A stretch of DNA of 64,000 nt from Halalkaliarchaeum desulfuricum (GCF_002952775.1 NZ_CP025066.1:1922001-1986000); one strand, 5' to 3'. Numbered from the stretch's first letter, positions 49,981 to 58,839 are shown. Translations and numbers: made by a program. Notes: a model not told the origin generated them from the sequence alone.

Positions 49981-50460
49981 ATGCAAAAGCAGACGGGCGG
50001 GTGGGATTCCGCAGTAGGCCCCACCTGTGTCGTTTCCCGACGGCGCACCCTCGCCGGATTGGTGACGGGGGTTTCGGCCGTGGGATTCGCGGGCTGTCTC
50101 GGGGACGACGAGATCGAGGGGGGTACCTACGGAGACTGGTTTCGTGGCGCCAACAACTTCGAGGGAACCGTCGATCGCACGGGCGAGTCGGAGGTCGTGG
50201 TCGAGGTCGGCTCGGGGAACGGCCTCTCGTACGATCCCGCCGCAGTCCGGATCTCGATCGGGACGACTGTCGTCTGGGACTGGACCGGGATTGGGGGAAG
50301 ACACGACGTCGTCGAACTCGACGGGGCTTTCGAAAGCGAATTATATCTCGAAGAAGGGCGTCACTTCACACACACCTTCGAGGAGCCGGGAGTGTACAAG
50401 TACGTCTGTACGCCCCACCGGACCAGCGGGATGAAAGGCGCCGTCCAGGTCGTCGAATGA
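49981..50460 (+). CDS. Halocyanin-type blue copper lipoprotein
   Basis: A 159-residue extracytoplasmic copper protein. A Tat-type signal (SRRRTLAGLVTG, residues 19-30) ends in a lipobox FAGC (residues 36-39), so it is a Tat lipoprotein. The plastocyanin fold follows: GNGLSYDPAAVRISIGTTVVWDWTG, His in GRHDVVELDGAF as the first Cu ligand, then YVCTPHRTSGMKG supplying Cys, His and Met. Halocyanins carry electrons between respiratory complexes. It stands alone on the plus strand between two minus-strand genes. Confidence 0.92.
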   Translation: MQKQTGGWDSAVGPTCVVSRRRTLAGLVTGVSAVGFAGCLGDDEIEGGTYGDWFRGANNFEGTVDRTGESEVVVEVGSGNGLSYDPAAVRISIGTTVVWDWTGIGGRHDVVELDGAFESELYLEEGRHFTHTFEEPGVYKYVCTPHRTSGMKGAVQVVE

Positions 50461-50482
50461 TATAAGGAACGCGGCCGTCAGC

Positions 50483-51511
50483 TCATGTTGGGATTCCCGC
50501 TTCCTCGAACGTCGCCATCTCCCGGAGCGCGGTGCAGGCGCCGCGATAGATGCCGATCGCCACCGCTGCGCCGGTGCCCTCCCCGAGTCGCATCCCGAAG
50601 TCGAACAGCGGCTCCAGTCCGAGCGCGTCGTGCTGGACGTCGTGACCGTCCTCCACGGATCGGTGGGAGGGCAGCAGATAGTGACTCACGCGCTCGTCGA
50701 TCGCCCACGCCGAAAGCGCGGCAGCGCCGGTGATGAACCCGTCGACGACGACCGGAATCCGGCGACTGGATGCTTCCAACGCGATCCCCGCGAGACCGGC
50801 GAGTTCGAACCCGCCCACCGCACGGAGCACGTCGACGCCGTCTTCCGGATCCACCTCTCGGTCGGCGAGTGCCCTCCGGATCACTGCGATCTTTCGGTCG
50901 AGGCCCTCGTCGTCGATTCCGCTGCCCCGGCCGGTTACGTCGGCGGGGTCCGCGCCGGTGATCGCCGCGGTGACAGCGGCGCTTGCGGTCGTGTTTCCGA
51001 TCCCCATGTCGCCGAGGGCGATCACGTCGGCGTCGGGGGCGTGGTCGGCGACCACCTCGCGTCCCACCTCGACCGCCTCGATTGCCTCCTCGCGGCTCAT
51101 CGCCGGCCCGTTGGCGAGGTTTGCGGTGCCCGCTGCGATCGGTTTCCGGATCACTCGATCGTTGCCGTCGTAATCGCCGGCGACGCCGATATCGACGATG
51201 ATGTTCTCTGCACCCGCGGTGCGTGCAAGCGCGTTGACGCCGGCCCCGTCGTGGGCGAAGTTCTCGACCATCGCCGCCGTCACCGACTGCGGGAACGCGC
51301 TCACCCCTTCCTCGACGACGCCGTGATCTGCCGCCATCGTCACGACGACCGGCGAGTCGAGCGACGGGGTCGGATCGCCGGCCATTCCCGCAATCCGGAC
51401 GGAAAGCTCCTCGAGCCGCCCCAGGCTGCCCGGCGGCTTGGTGAGCTGGTCCTGTCGCTCCCTCGCGCGATCCATCGCGGACTCGTCGAGCGGCGGAATG
51501 TCGAACTCCAT
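50483..51511 (-). CDS. cobT: Nicotinate-nucleotide-dimethylbenzimidazole phosphoribosyltransferase (CobT-type)
   Basis: A 342-residue CobT enzyme that makes the lower-ligand ribotide of cobalamin. LTKPPGSLGRLEELSVRIAGM is the N-terminal signature, VVVTMAADHGVVEEGVSAFPQSVTAAMVENFAHDGAGVNALAR the nucleotide site, ALGDMGIGNTTASAAVTAAI the catalytic block, and VVDGFITGAAALSAWAID, SHRSVEDGHD and GLEPLFDFGMRLGEGTGA the remaining family motifs. The base used in haloarchaea is not read from sequence. ATG 51511 begins the conserved part; cobO lies upstream on the same strand. Confidence 0.92.
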   Translation of the reverse strand: MEFDIPPLDESAMDRARERQDQLTKPPGSLGRLEELSVRIAGMAGDPTPSLDSPVVVTMAADHGVVEEGVSAFPQSVTAAMVENFAHDGAGVNALARTAGAENIIVDIGVAGDYDGNDRVIRKPIAAGTANLANGPAMSREEAIEAVEVGREVVADHAPDADVIALGDMGIGNTTASAAVTAAITGADPADVTGRGSGIDDEGLDRKIAVIRRALADREVDPEDGVDVLRAVGGFELAGLAGIALEASSRRIPVVVDGFITGAAALSAWAIDERVSHYLLPSHRSVEDGHDVQHDALGLEPLFDFGMRLGEGTGAAVAIGIYRGACTALREMATFEEAGIPT

Positions 51512-51611
51512 CAGTTCGGGTGCCTCCGGGTGGTTCAATAAAGTTTTCCAACTCGACTTTGGAGAGGACAACTCGATTTGTTCTCCCCCCCGCGAGTTCC
51601 ACCGGCCGAGT

Positions 51612-52322
51612 TCAGAACTCGGTCCCCTTGCGGGCGGGATAGCCCCCCTCGAGGGGATGTTTTTCCTTTTTTACCTGACTTATGAGTTCAGCGTGCTCTG
51701 TCAGGTAGTTGGGTCGGTTGTGACTGCCGGTGCAGATCAGTTCGAGGTTCTCGGGCTTGTCGTCGATCAGTTCCAGTAGGTCCTCGGGAGAGAGGAGATC
51801 CCGATCCACCGCATAGAGAACCTCGTCCAGCACGAGCATGTGCATCCCGTCTTCGGGCGGGCCCTCCAGGGCGAGCGGCTCGGAAAGCGACACTGTCCGT
51901 GCCGACTCCAGGAGCTCTCTCGCACGGGCCAGCGCCCCTCGCGCTTTGGCCTCGTGTTCGTCGTCGGCGGTGCCGTCCAGAAAGCCGTGCCAGCCGTAGT
52001 GGCCGGTGTTCTCGTAGGTGATCCCTGGCATCATCGCCATTGCGTTGTACTCGCCCCGCACGTCCTCGACGCTTTCCGTCCCGCCTTTCAGGAACTGGAG
52101 CACGTGCACCCGATAGCCGTGTCCGGCCGCCCGGAACGCCAAGCCGAGGGCGGCTGTCGTCTTCCCTTTCCCGTTTCCCCACCACGCCTGGACCAGGCCG
52201 AACTCCTCCGGAGCCGACGGCTCGATCGGGTGTGCGGTCAGCCGCTTTTCGCTGTCGTCGAGATCGGCGTTCGCGTCGACATCTCCGCCTCTCGTTCCGG
52301 TGTGTTCCTCTCGGTCCGTCAC
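51612..52322 (-). CDS. cobO: Cob(I)yrinic acid a,c-diamide adenosyltransferase (CobO/BtuR)
   Basis: A 236-residue corrinoid adenosyltransferase. LVQAWWGNGKGKTTAALGLAFRAAGHG contains the P-loop GNGKGKTT, then VHVLQFLKGGTESVEDVRGEYNAMAMMPGITYENTG, MHMLVLDEVLYAVDRDLLSPEDLLELIDDKP and ELICTGSHNRPNYLTEHAELISQVKKEKHPLEGGYPARKGTEF, all as in CobO. It attaches 5'-deoxyadenosyl to cobalt. A minus-strand GTATAACT box is centred 26 nt above the ATG, so the message is leaderless. The B12-dependent radical SAM protein at 6526-8280 is a possible consumer. Confidence 0.94.
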   Translation of the reverse strand: MTDREEHTGTRGGDVDANADLDDSEKRLTAHPIEPSAPEEFGLVQAWWGNGKGKTTAALGLAFRAAGHGYRVHVLQFLKGGTESVEDVRGEYNAMAMMPGITYENTGHYGWHGFLDGTADDEHEAKARGALARARELLESARTVSLSEPLALEGPPEDGMHMLVLDEVLYAVDRDLLSPEDLLELIDDKPENLELICTGSHNRPNYLTEHAELISQVKKEKHPLEGGYPARKGTEF

Positions 52323-52442
52323 GGGCGAAGGTTGCAGTGAAACGGCGTATAACTGTCGTTACTTCGGCTGGGGATCGGGGTGCGCGGCAATACCTGCCAG
52401 ACCGTCCAGTTTAAGTGCCCTGCCTCCAGAGAGGGAGTTACC

Positions 52443-54054
52443 ATGTCGGATCTTTCCAACACCGGCACGGAGGATAGACCAAGTCGCCTCACGGCGGCTG
52501 GCCGAGAAATTCTCCGGTAACGCACGAGACGTATTCACCCCCGAATCGTTCGCGGGAGAGGTTTCGCTTCTGGACACGACGCTTCGCGACGGCGAGCAGA
52601 TGCCGGGCGTGTCGTTGACACCGTCGGACAAGGTGACGATCGCCCGCGCGCTCGACGCTGTTGGCGTCTCGACCGTCGAGGCGGGCAGCGCCTGCACGTC
52701 CGACGGCGAGCGCGAGGCGATCGCCCGGGTCGCAAGCGAGGGGCTCGACGCACGGGTGACCAGCTTCGCCCGCGGCGTGCGCGCCGACGTCGACCACGCA
52801 CTTTCGTGTGACGTCGACGGGATCAACCTCGTCGTCCCGGCCTCGGACCGTCACATCGAGACGAAGGTGGGGACGACCCGCGACGCGGCCGTAGAACGGA
52901 CCCAGGAACTCGTCGAATATGCCACAGACCACGGTCTGTGGGTCGAGGTACTCGGCGAGGACGGCTCCCGGGCGGATCCGGCGTTCCTCGAGCGACTGCT
53001 CTCGGCGGGGCTCGAGGCTGGCGCCGACCGGATCTGCTACTGTGACACCGTGGGCGCGGCGACCCCCGACGAGGTCGCCGACGTGGTCGCGCGGCTCGAA
53101 GCCCACGGGCCGACGGGCGTCCACACCCACGACGACCTCGGACTCGGGCTCGCGAACGCGCTCGCGGGAGTGAGCGCCGGCGCCGACTTCGTCCACGCCA
53201 CCGTCGGCGGCGTCGGCGAGCGCGCCGGCAACGTCGCCTTAGAGGAGGTCGCCGTCGCGCTCGACGAGGGATACGGCGTCGAGACGGTGACTTTGGCAGG
53301 GCTGTACGAACTCACCCGTCGGGTGGCGGACGTCACCGGTGTCGGACACCCTCCGAACAAGGCTGTCTGCGGGGCGAACGCCTTCGCCCACGAGAGCGGG
53401 ATCCACACGGACGGCACGCTCAAGGACACTCGAATGTACGAGCCGTATCCGCCCGAACGCGTCGGCCGCGAGCGCCGACTCGTTTTGGGGAAACACGCCG
53501 GCAGGGCGGGCGTCCGGGCAGCCCTTTCCGAACACGGTGTCGACGCCTCCGAGGCGGATCTCGACGCCGTCGTGTCCCGCGTCAAGGAACTCGGCGACCG
53601 GGGCAAGCGCGTCACCGACGCCGACCTGCTGGCGATCGTCGAGGACGTCCAGGGCCGAACGCGTGACCGCACGGTCGAGTTGCTGGATCTCTCTGCGACC
53701 TCCGGTGCGGGCGTGCCGACAGCGTCGGTGAGGCTCCGGATCGGCGACGCCGAGCGGATCGCCGCCGGCACCGGCTCCGGCCCCGTCGACGCCGCCGTCG
53801 AGGCGGTCCGAGAGGCGCTCGACGGGGTGGACTTCGACCTCGATTCCTACCACGTGGACGCGATCACCGGCGGGACGGACGCGGTTGTCACCGTCGAGGT
53901 CGACCTCTCGCGTGGCGACCGGTCGGTGACCGTCTCGGCGTCGGAGGCGGACATCACGCGTGCGAGCGTCGACGCCATGGTCGAGGGACTCGATCGGCTG
54001 CTCGCGGCGACCGACGACGACGTCCCCGGCGAGATGCCAGTGGCGTCGGACTGA
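52443..54054 (+). CDS. LeuA/CimA-type alpha-isopropylmalate or citramalate synthase, start region disturbed
   Basis: The core frame encodes a full DRE-TIM acyltransferase: SLLDTTLRDGEQMPGVSL, GVHTHDDLGLGLANALAGVSAGADFVHATVGGVGERAGNVALEEV with the metal His pair, then a LeuA-type regulatory domain from about 53640. It condenses acetyl-CoA with a 2-oxoacid in leucine/isoleucine or related synthesis; the exact acceptor is uncertain. The only ATG after the TATA-like GTTTAAG (52410-52416) is at 52443, but that frame ends at TAA 52518-52520 after 25 codons. The conserved core is in the next frame and has no ATG or GTG upstream of it after the promoter. A frameshift, sequencing indel or CTG start is implied. 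Confidence 0.8.
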
Positions 54055-54302
54055 AAAAACACGTTCTCGAGGCGGTCGGTACCGGTGAAAACGGGTGGCT
54101 GAACGGTCGTAGAAACGGGAGACGGGACGGGGGGACGAGGAGTCCGGGAAGCGACGGGATCGGGAGTGTGGGAGCAGGCCGGGTTGTGCCGACTCCAACG
54201 GCGAGAAAAGCGCCGTATCGTCGGCATCAGCACGTAGCTGACTGACGGGCATAAAGCCACCGCCTTTGACGCCGAATATCGGCGCCGGACAACCGCGTCA
54301 GG

Positions 54303-55118
54303 TCACTGGCGCCGATCGCGGAGGGCGGGAAATTCCTCCCGGACCTCGCTCACCCGGCGTGGATCGATGTCCGCGGTCACCGTCGTCGGTTCGTCGCCGG
54401 CGGCCGCGACCGTCGTGCCCCACGGATCGTAGACGGCCGATCGGCCCAGAAGCGTCGCCTCGTCGAACTCCCCGGTGCCGTTGATCGTCGCGACGTACGA
54501 GAGGTTCTCCACTGCGCGAGCCCGCGAGAGCGTCTTCCAGTGTTCGACCCGAGGGTACGGCCACGCGCTGGGAACCAGCACGAGCGTCGCGCCCAGATCT
54601 ACGAGTTCCCGATACAGTTCCGGGAATCGGAGATCGTAACACGTCGTCACCCCGACGGTGAACCCGCCGATATCGGCAGTGTCGAGGCGTTCACCGGGAG
54701 TCAACAGTCGCGTCTCCGCCGACTCGTAGCCGAACAGGTGGTGTTTCCGGTAGACGAGGCGTCGCGTGCCCGAGGGGTCGAAAAGCACCGTCGTGTTCGC
54801 GTAGCCGTCCGCAGCCGGCACCTTCACTCCGGCGTCGGCGGAGGCTGACAGGTCCTCGACGACGCTGCCGGCCAGCAGCCAGATATCGTGATCCGCGGCT
54901 GCGTCGGCGAGCTCGCCGAGCCGTGGTCCCTCAAGCCCCTGGGCGACCCGTGGGTAGGCGTCGAACGCGAAGTACCCCACGTCGAAAAGCTCCGGGAGCG
55001 CAACCACGTCGGCGCCGTTTGTCGCCGCCGTTTCGATGCGCTGTATGGCACGTTCGAGATTGCCGGCAACGTCTTCCGGCTCGACCGCGAGTTGACACAG
55101 CGCGAGCGAGACGGTCAC
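54303..55118 (-). CDS. Nitrilase/omega-amidase-like carbon-nitrogen hydrolase
   Basis: A 271-residue member of the nitrilase superfamily with all three catalytic residues: Glu43 in VALPELFDVGY, Lys125 in VYRKHHLFGY and Cys160 in VTTCYDLRFPELYRELVDLGATLVLVPSAWPYPR. The pattern and length fit the Nit2/omega-amidase-like group (the TCYDLRFPELYR block), which hydrolyse 2-oxo-glutaramate-type amides or deaminated glutathione. The haloarchaeal substrate is unknown. It overlaps the SRPBCC gene by 4 nt, suggesting a two-gene transcript. Confidence 0.87.
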   Translation of the reverse strand: MTVSLALCQLAVEPEDVAGNLERAIQRIETAATNGADVVALPELFDVGYFAFDAYPRVAQGLEGPRLGELADAAADHDIWLLAGSVVEDLSASADAGVKVPAADGYANTTVLFDPSGTRRLVYRKHHLFGYESAETRLLTPGERLDTADIGGFTVGVTTCYDLRFPELYRELVDLGATLVLVPSAWPYPRVEHWKTLSRARAVENLSYVATINGTGEFDEATLLGRSAVYDPWGTTVAAAGDEPTTVTADIDPRRVSEVREEFPALRDRRQ

Positions 55119-55555
55119 GGGTCGACCTCCTCGATCAGGTCGAGTTCGACGCGCAACGCTCGTTCCAGGTTCGACAGCTCCTCGTCGAGGTTCCGCTTGA
55201 AGAATCGCTCGACGCCGGGAAGCCGTCCCTCGACGATGAACTCGTTGTGGAGGTTACAGCCGGAGTCGGTGGGTTCGATCTCGTGTTCGCCGGTCACCCG
55301 GAGCGCTTTCGACCGTCCGATAAACTTCACGCGGTTCGGGGGCTCCATCCGCAGGTTCTCGGTCTCGACGGTTACCGTCGAGGAGATCACTGGGATCGGC
55401 AACGCGACCTGCCACGTCGCCGAGCCGTCCTCGTGGACCTCATAGGAGTCGACCACGCTGATGGCACCGGCGCGTTTGTCGGGGTTGGAAATGAACGCCC
55501 AGACGTCGTCGGGATCGGCGGCGAACTCGAAGGTCCGGGACACACGGACGGTCAT
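55115..55555 (-). CDS. SRPBCC-fold (START/polyketide cyclase-like) protein
   Basis: A 146-residue lipocalin-like alpha/beta protein. RVSRTFEFAADPDDVWAFISNPDKRAGAISVVDSYEV is the START/CoxG N-terminal helix-hairpin block; VEGRLPGVERFFKRNLDEELSNLERALRVEL is the long C-terminal helix that caps the cavity. The family binds hydrophobic ligands; no ligand is predictable. ATG 55555 begins the fold; the upstream in-frame ATG at 55579 adds only eight residues. Its stop overlaps the nitrilase start. Confidence 0.82.
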   Translation of the reverse strand: MTVRVSRTFEFAADPDDVWAFISNPDKRAGAISVVDSYEVHEDGSATWQVALPIPVISSTVTVETENLRMEPPNRVKFIGRSKALRVTGEHEIEPTDSGCNLHNEFIVEGRLPGVERFFKRNLDEELSNLERALRVELDLIEEVDP

Positions 55556-55624
55556 GTGGAACGATACGTCCCCACCCAAGAAAAGCGTCGTGGAGATAAA
55601 AACAGGCCTTCAAGACGGGGTGGT

Positions 55625-56065
55625 TCACTCCGCGTCGGCGCCGGCTCTCGGGCCGAACTCCGCTTCGTACTCCCGGTATATCTCCCAGTACTCCTCGATT
55701 TCTTCCCAGGGGTTCGGGCCGCAGGCGACGTCGAGCTTCCACTTGAGTTCGCCTTCGATCCCGAACTGCTCGGATCGGCTGTGGCTCCGAACGCGCTGGA
55801 GCGGGTTGACGTCGAGTTCTCGATCCCACGTTCCGGACGTCAGCCGGTAGCAGTAGGCGATTTCGCCGTGAGCGTTCTCCTCCCAGCAGTCTTTCCTGTT
55901 GTGCGTTTTCAGCCGTTCGCCGACCTGTTCGGACTCCCCGACGTCCAGATAACAGTCGACCTCGCCGTCGGCCAGACAGACGACGACGTAGACGCCGCGT
56001 CGGTCGAGCGGCACCTTCGAGACGTCCGTAAACGGGCCTGTAAACTCGTAGCCAGCGATCTCCAT
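55625..56065 (-). CDS. Small protein with a GIY-YIG-like N-terminal pattern
   Basis: A 146-residue protein. RRGVYVVVCLADGEVDCYLDVGESEQVGERLKTHNRKDCW resembles the first strands of GIY-YIG nuclease-like domains (GVY...Y-x-D-VGES-x-V-x-ERL-x-H-x-R-x-CW), with VGES in the place of VGQS. The rest (QFGIEGELKWKLDVACGPNPWEEIEEYWEIYREYEAEF) ends in an acidic helix. The Tyr/Arg arrangement needed for cleavage is only partly present. Function is unknown. A TTTTATAT run just above the ATG may be its promoter, giving a leaderless message. Confidence 0.65.
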   Translation of the reverse strand: MEIAGYEFTGPFTDVSKVPLDRRGVYVVVCLADGEVDCYLDVGESEQVGERLKTHNRKDCWEENAHGEIAYCYRLTSGTWDRELDVNPLQRVRSHSRSEQFGIEGELKWKLDVACGPNPWEEIEEYWEIYREYEAEFGPRAGADAE

Positions 56066-56125
56066 ATAAAAACCGATCCGTCCGGAGCACTTAAGCGTAG
56101 ATGCTCTACACGATCGGGCGTTTCG

Positions 56126-56356
56126 TCACTCGGGGGTCACGCGCCAGGTCGTCGATCGGGCGCGGCCCCACTTTTCGATCTCGACGTCTTCGGACTTCTC
56201 TGCGAGCTGGGGCAGGCGCGCGCCGACCTGTTTCGAGGAGAGGCCGATCGCCTCCGCGATGGTCTTCGCGCGGAAATACCGCTCTCCACGCGAGACGCTA
56301 TCGTAGAGGTACGCGAGGATCCGTTGTTCCTCGTCGGTCAGCTCGGTCATCTTCAT
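56126..56356 (-). CDS. Small winged-HTH protein (DUF7123-like)
   Basis: A 76-residue protein predicted to be a single winged helix: LTDEEQRILAYLYDSVSRGERYFRAKTIAEAIGLSSKQVGARLPQLAEKSEDVEIEKWGRARSTTWRV. The recognition helix is SSKQVGARLPQLA and the wing runs IEKWGRARSTTWRV. It fits small haloarchaeal DNA-binding proteins of the DUF7123 kind. Two in-frame ATGs (56356 and 56350) are equally possible; a minus-strand GTTAAGG element is 25 nt above the first. Targets unknown. Confidence 0.8.
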   Translation of the reverse strand: MKMTELTDEEQRILAYLYDSVSRGERYFRAKTIAEAIGLSSKQVGARLPQLAEKSEDVEIEKWGRARSTTWRVTPE

Positions 56357-56432
56357 CGGACGTAGGGGATTGTGAGCCTTAACGATTTCCTCGCCGGACG
56401 GTCGATCCGGCTTCGCGTGGAAAACTATCGAT

Positions 56433-56618
56433 TCAACCGTCGAAGAGGTGGATGGCGCTTACGGCGAGCGAGGCGGCGACGATCGCCACCAGGAATCCCC
56501 ACGCCCGATCGAGCTGTGTCGGTCCGCCGTACAGGACGACGGCGCCGATGATCGCGACCGCCGACAGCGCGAGCATGAGTCCCAGGCCCATATCGGTCGA
56601 CGCTGTGTGTTCTGCCAT
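56433..56618 (-). CDS. Small two-helix membrane protein
   Basis: A 61-residue protein with two hydrophobic segments, MGLGLMLALSAVAIIGAVVLYG and AWGFLVAIVAASLAVSAIHLF, and a short loop GPTQLDR. It resembles small haloarchaeal membrane proteins of the DUF7525 type, though the identification is by general pattern. The ATG at 56618 is chosen because upstream residues are an Arg/Pro-rich antisense stretch. No functional context. Confidence 0.72.
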   Translation of the reverse strand: MAEHTASTDMGLGLMLALSAVAIIGAVVLYGGPTQLDRAWGFLVAIVAASLAVSAIHLFDG

Positions 56619-56786
56619 GGTCGATGCTTCCGAGGGTCGCAACTTAGCTCCTGCGGTGCGGGGTTCGCTCCCGCGGGCCAAACCGCGAGCGGTGACGGGG
56701 TGTCGTCAGCTTAAATCGGCTTAATTCGGGCTGATCCAGGGCGAGTATGTCGAACGTATAAGCAAAGGGGTGTCCATTGGACGAAC

Positions 56787-57599
56787 ATGAACCAGATCGT
56801 GGCGGTCGCGATGGCGATCGTGATGGTGACGTCGATGTTCGGTGCCACGGGAGGTGCGGCGCTCGGCGCCGACGATCGGACAGAGCTGGACGGCGACGTC
56901 CCAGTCGTCGGTCAGTTCCAGGCCGACGATACCCCGGTAGACGAGGATGACGGCACGGACGCGGACGGGGAAACCGACGCGGATGAACAGCCCGACGACG
57001 CGGCGAACGACTCCGTTGCCCCCGGCGAGCAGTTCGGCGGCGTCGTCGGCGTCGGCGCCGCGGAGTTCAAAGGCGAACTCGACCGGCGTGCCTTCTACGC
57101 GGCAATGGCCGACGCCGACACCGACGAGGAACGCGCGGCCCTGATCGCCTCGCTGATCGAACGGACCGAAGCCCAGATCGAGGAGCTGGAAGAGCGCAAC
57201 GCCTCTGTCTCCGAAAAGCGCCATCACAGTGACCTCTCACACGGGATGCACAACGCCCGGATGGCTACCATGTACGCTGAGACCCGAAATCTCGAGCGGG
57301 TACTGGCTGACGCCAACGCGACGGCGGCTGACCTCCCCGAAGGAATGCTCGAAGACCACGACGTCGACGTCGAGCAGATCGAGGAACTCCAGCAGCGCGC
57401 AGCCGAACTCGGCGGCCCCAACGTCGCCGAGACCGCACGCGAGATCGCCGGCCCTCACGCCGGTGACCGTCCGGGGCCGCCTGACGGAATGCCGCACGGC
57501 CCGCCCGGTGACCGCGGCCCCGGACACGGCGACGATGACGATCGCGATCGCGGTTCCGGACACGGCGACGATGACGATCGCGGCACCCACGGACGCTAA
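56787..57599 (+). CDS. Secreted acidic protein with His/Asp repeat tail
   Basis: A 270-residue protein with a Sec-type signal (IVAVAMAIVMVTSMFGATGGAALGAD, residues 3-28). After a 60-residue acidic linker, a helical domain runs from about residue 85 to 215 (EFKGELDRRAFYAAMADADTDEERAALIASLIERTEAQIEELEERN; HSDLSHGMHNARMATMYAETRNLERVLADANA). The C terminus is a tandem GHGDDDDRDRGS/GHGDDDDRG made from a 27-bp DNA repeat at 57520 and 57556. A CGTATAAG box is 28 nt above the ATG, a leaderless message. No enzyme motif; metal or cell-wall binding by the tail is a guess. Confidence 0.8.
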   Translation: MNQIVAVAMAIVMVTSMFGATGGAALGADDRTELDGDVPVVGQFQADDTPVDEDDGTDADGETDADEQPDDAANDSVAPGEQFGGVVGVGAAEFKGELDRRAFYAAMADADTDEERAALIASLIERTEAQIEELEERNASVSEKRHHSDLSHGMHNARMATMYAETRNLERVLADANATAADLPEGMLEDHDVDVEQIEELQQRAAELGGPNVAETAREIAGPHAGDRPGPPDGMPHGPPGDRGPGHGDDDDRDRGSGHGDDDDRGTHGR

Positions 57600-57614
57600 C
57601 GCGTTTTTTTGTCC

Positions 57615-58730
57615 CTACTCGTGTTCTCCGTCCGGAAAGATGCTCTCCGGGATATAGGCAGTGACCGTCCAGTTGGGCGCGTCGACCACCTCGCTGATCT
57701 TGAGATCCATCGCCGCCGAGCAGAGGATATACGCCTCCCCGCGGGTGAGCCCCCGCTCGTCGGCGAGATGCTCGATCATGTGTAGCGTTGCCTTCTTCGT
57801 CGCCTCCATCAGGTCGTCGCTGATCCCCGTCGTGGCGTACATCGGTTCGTCGTGACCGGTGGGCGTGAACGGGCCGGACGTCTCGAGCTGTGGCTGTTCG
57901 ATCGACATGTCCGACCGGAGCCCGAACCGCGCGGTGACGAACATCGGTGCCTCGATTCCCGTCACGCAAACCTCACCGTCGCCCTGTGCGGCGTGACAGT
58001 CGCCGGTCGAGAACAGCCCACCCTCCGCCTCGATCGGGAGATAGACCGTAGAGCCGGCGGTCATGTGCTTTACGTCCATGTTGCCGCCGGTCGACCTGGG
58101 CGGCAGCGTATCGTGCTCCCCGTCCTCGCCGGGGGCGACGCCGATCACGCCCGGGAACGGGTCCAGTGGCACTTCGATCCCGTTGACGAACCGGCCGACG
58201 TCGCCCTCCAGATCCCAGTAATGAACACCGGCGTCGGGGAACTCCTCCGGGAGCAACCCGAGCCCCATCTCGCCCGGGAGGAACCCGGTGTATCCCCAGC
58301 CCTTGTGCTGGAGGTCCAGTAGCTCGACCTGGAGGACGTCGCCGGGTTCGGCTCCCTCGATCGCGACTGGTCCGGTGAGAGGATGAACCGGGTCGAAGCT
58401 CACGTTCGCAAAGTCCTCCACGTCGGACTCGATGTCGACCTGCCTGTCGACCGCGTCGCGGCATTCGAAGCGGACGACATCGCCGTCCTCCACGGTCAAA
58501 ATCGGATCCAGCGAGTTGTCCCACACCCGGTGGATGTTCTCCTCGCGGTCCGAGAGCCGGTAGTCGACCTCGTACTCCAGCGACTGCCCGCTGTGGCCGT
58601 GTTCGTGGCTGTGGCAGTGAGTGTGTGCGTGGGCGTGACTGTGACCGTGTCCATGCGCGTGTTCGTGATCGTGCCCGTGACTGTGGTCGTGCGCGTGATC
58701 GTGCTCGTTCCCGTGGTCGTGGTGTGTCAT
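57615..58730 (-). CDS. Acetamidase/formamidase with histidine-rich N-terminal extension
   Basis: A 371-residue amidase of the FmdA_AmdA family that hydrolyses formamide or acetamide to ammonia and the acid. Family blocks: HPLTGPVAIEGAEPGDVLQVELLDL, GFLPGEMGLGLLPEEF, IGVAPGEDGEHDTLPPRSTGGNMDVKHMTAGSTVYLPIEAEGGLFSTGDCHAAQGDGEVCVTGIE (metal/substrate site) and SAAMDLKISEVVDAPNWTVTAYIP. The first 48 residues are an extra His-rich arm with 22 histidines, mostly alternating with Asp, Glu, Gly, Ser or Ala. A minus-strand GATTTAAG box is about 30 nt above the ATG, so the message is leaderless. Formate made here could feed the formate dehydrogenase. Confidence 0.9.
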   Translation of the reverse strand: MTHHDHGNEHDHAHDHSHGHDHEHAHGHGHSHAHAHTHCHSHEHGHSGQSLEYEVDYRLSDREENIHRVWDNSLDPILTVEDGDVVRFECRDAVDRQVDIESDVEDFANVSFDPVHPLTGPVAIEGAEPGDVLQVELLDLQHKGWGYTGFLPGEMGLGLLPEEFPDAGVHYWDLEGDVGRFVNGIEVPLDPFPGVIGVAPGEDGEHDTLPPRSTGGNMDVKHMTAGSTVYLPIEAEGGLFSTGDCHAAQGDGEVCVTGIEAPMFVTARFGLRSDMSIEQPQLETSGPFTPTGHDEPMYATTGISDDLMEATKKATLHMIEHLADERGLTRGEAYILCSAAMDLKISEVVDAPNWTVTAYIPESIFPDGEHE

Positions 58731-58839
58731 ACAGTCGCAACATCTACCGCGGAGGTCTTAAATCGGTCTGCCGGGGCAGTCGCTGGCCGGCCGAAACCCC
58801 GGTCCCCGACGATTTCGTCGAAATGACCCGGGGGCCTGC

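Noticed and set aside
54055-54302. Purine-rich stretch after the LeuA/CimA gene
   Set aside because: Looks like skewed composition with no regular period, no frame or motif supported.
58571-58728. GTG/GTC microsatellite-like run
   Set aside because: It is the antisense of alternating His codons in the formamidase arm and is explained by that gene.
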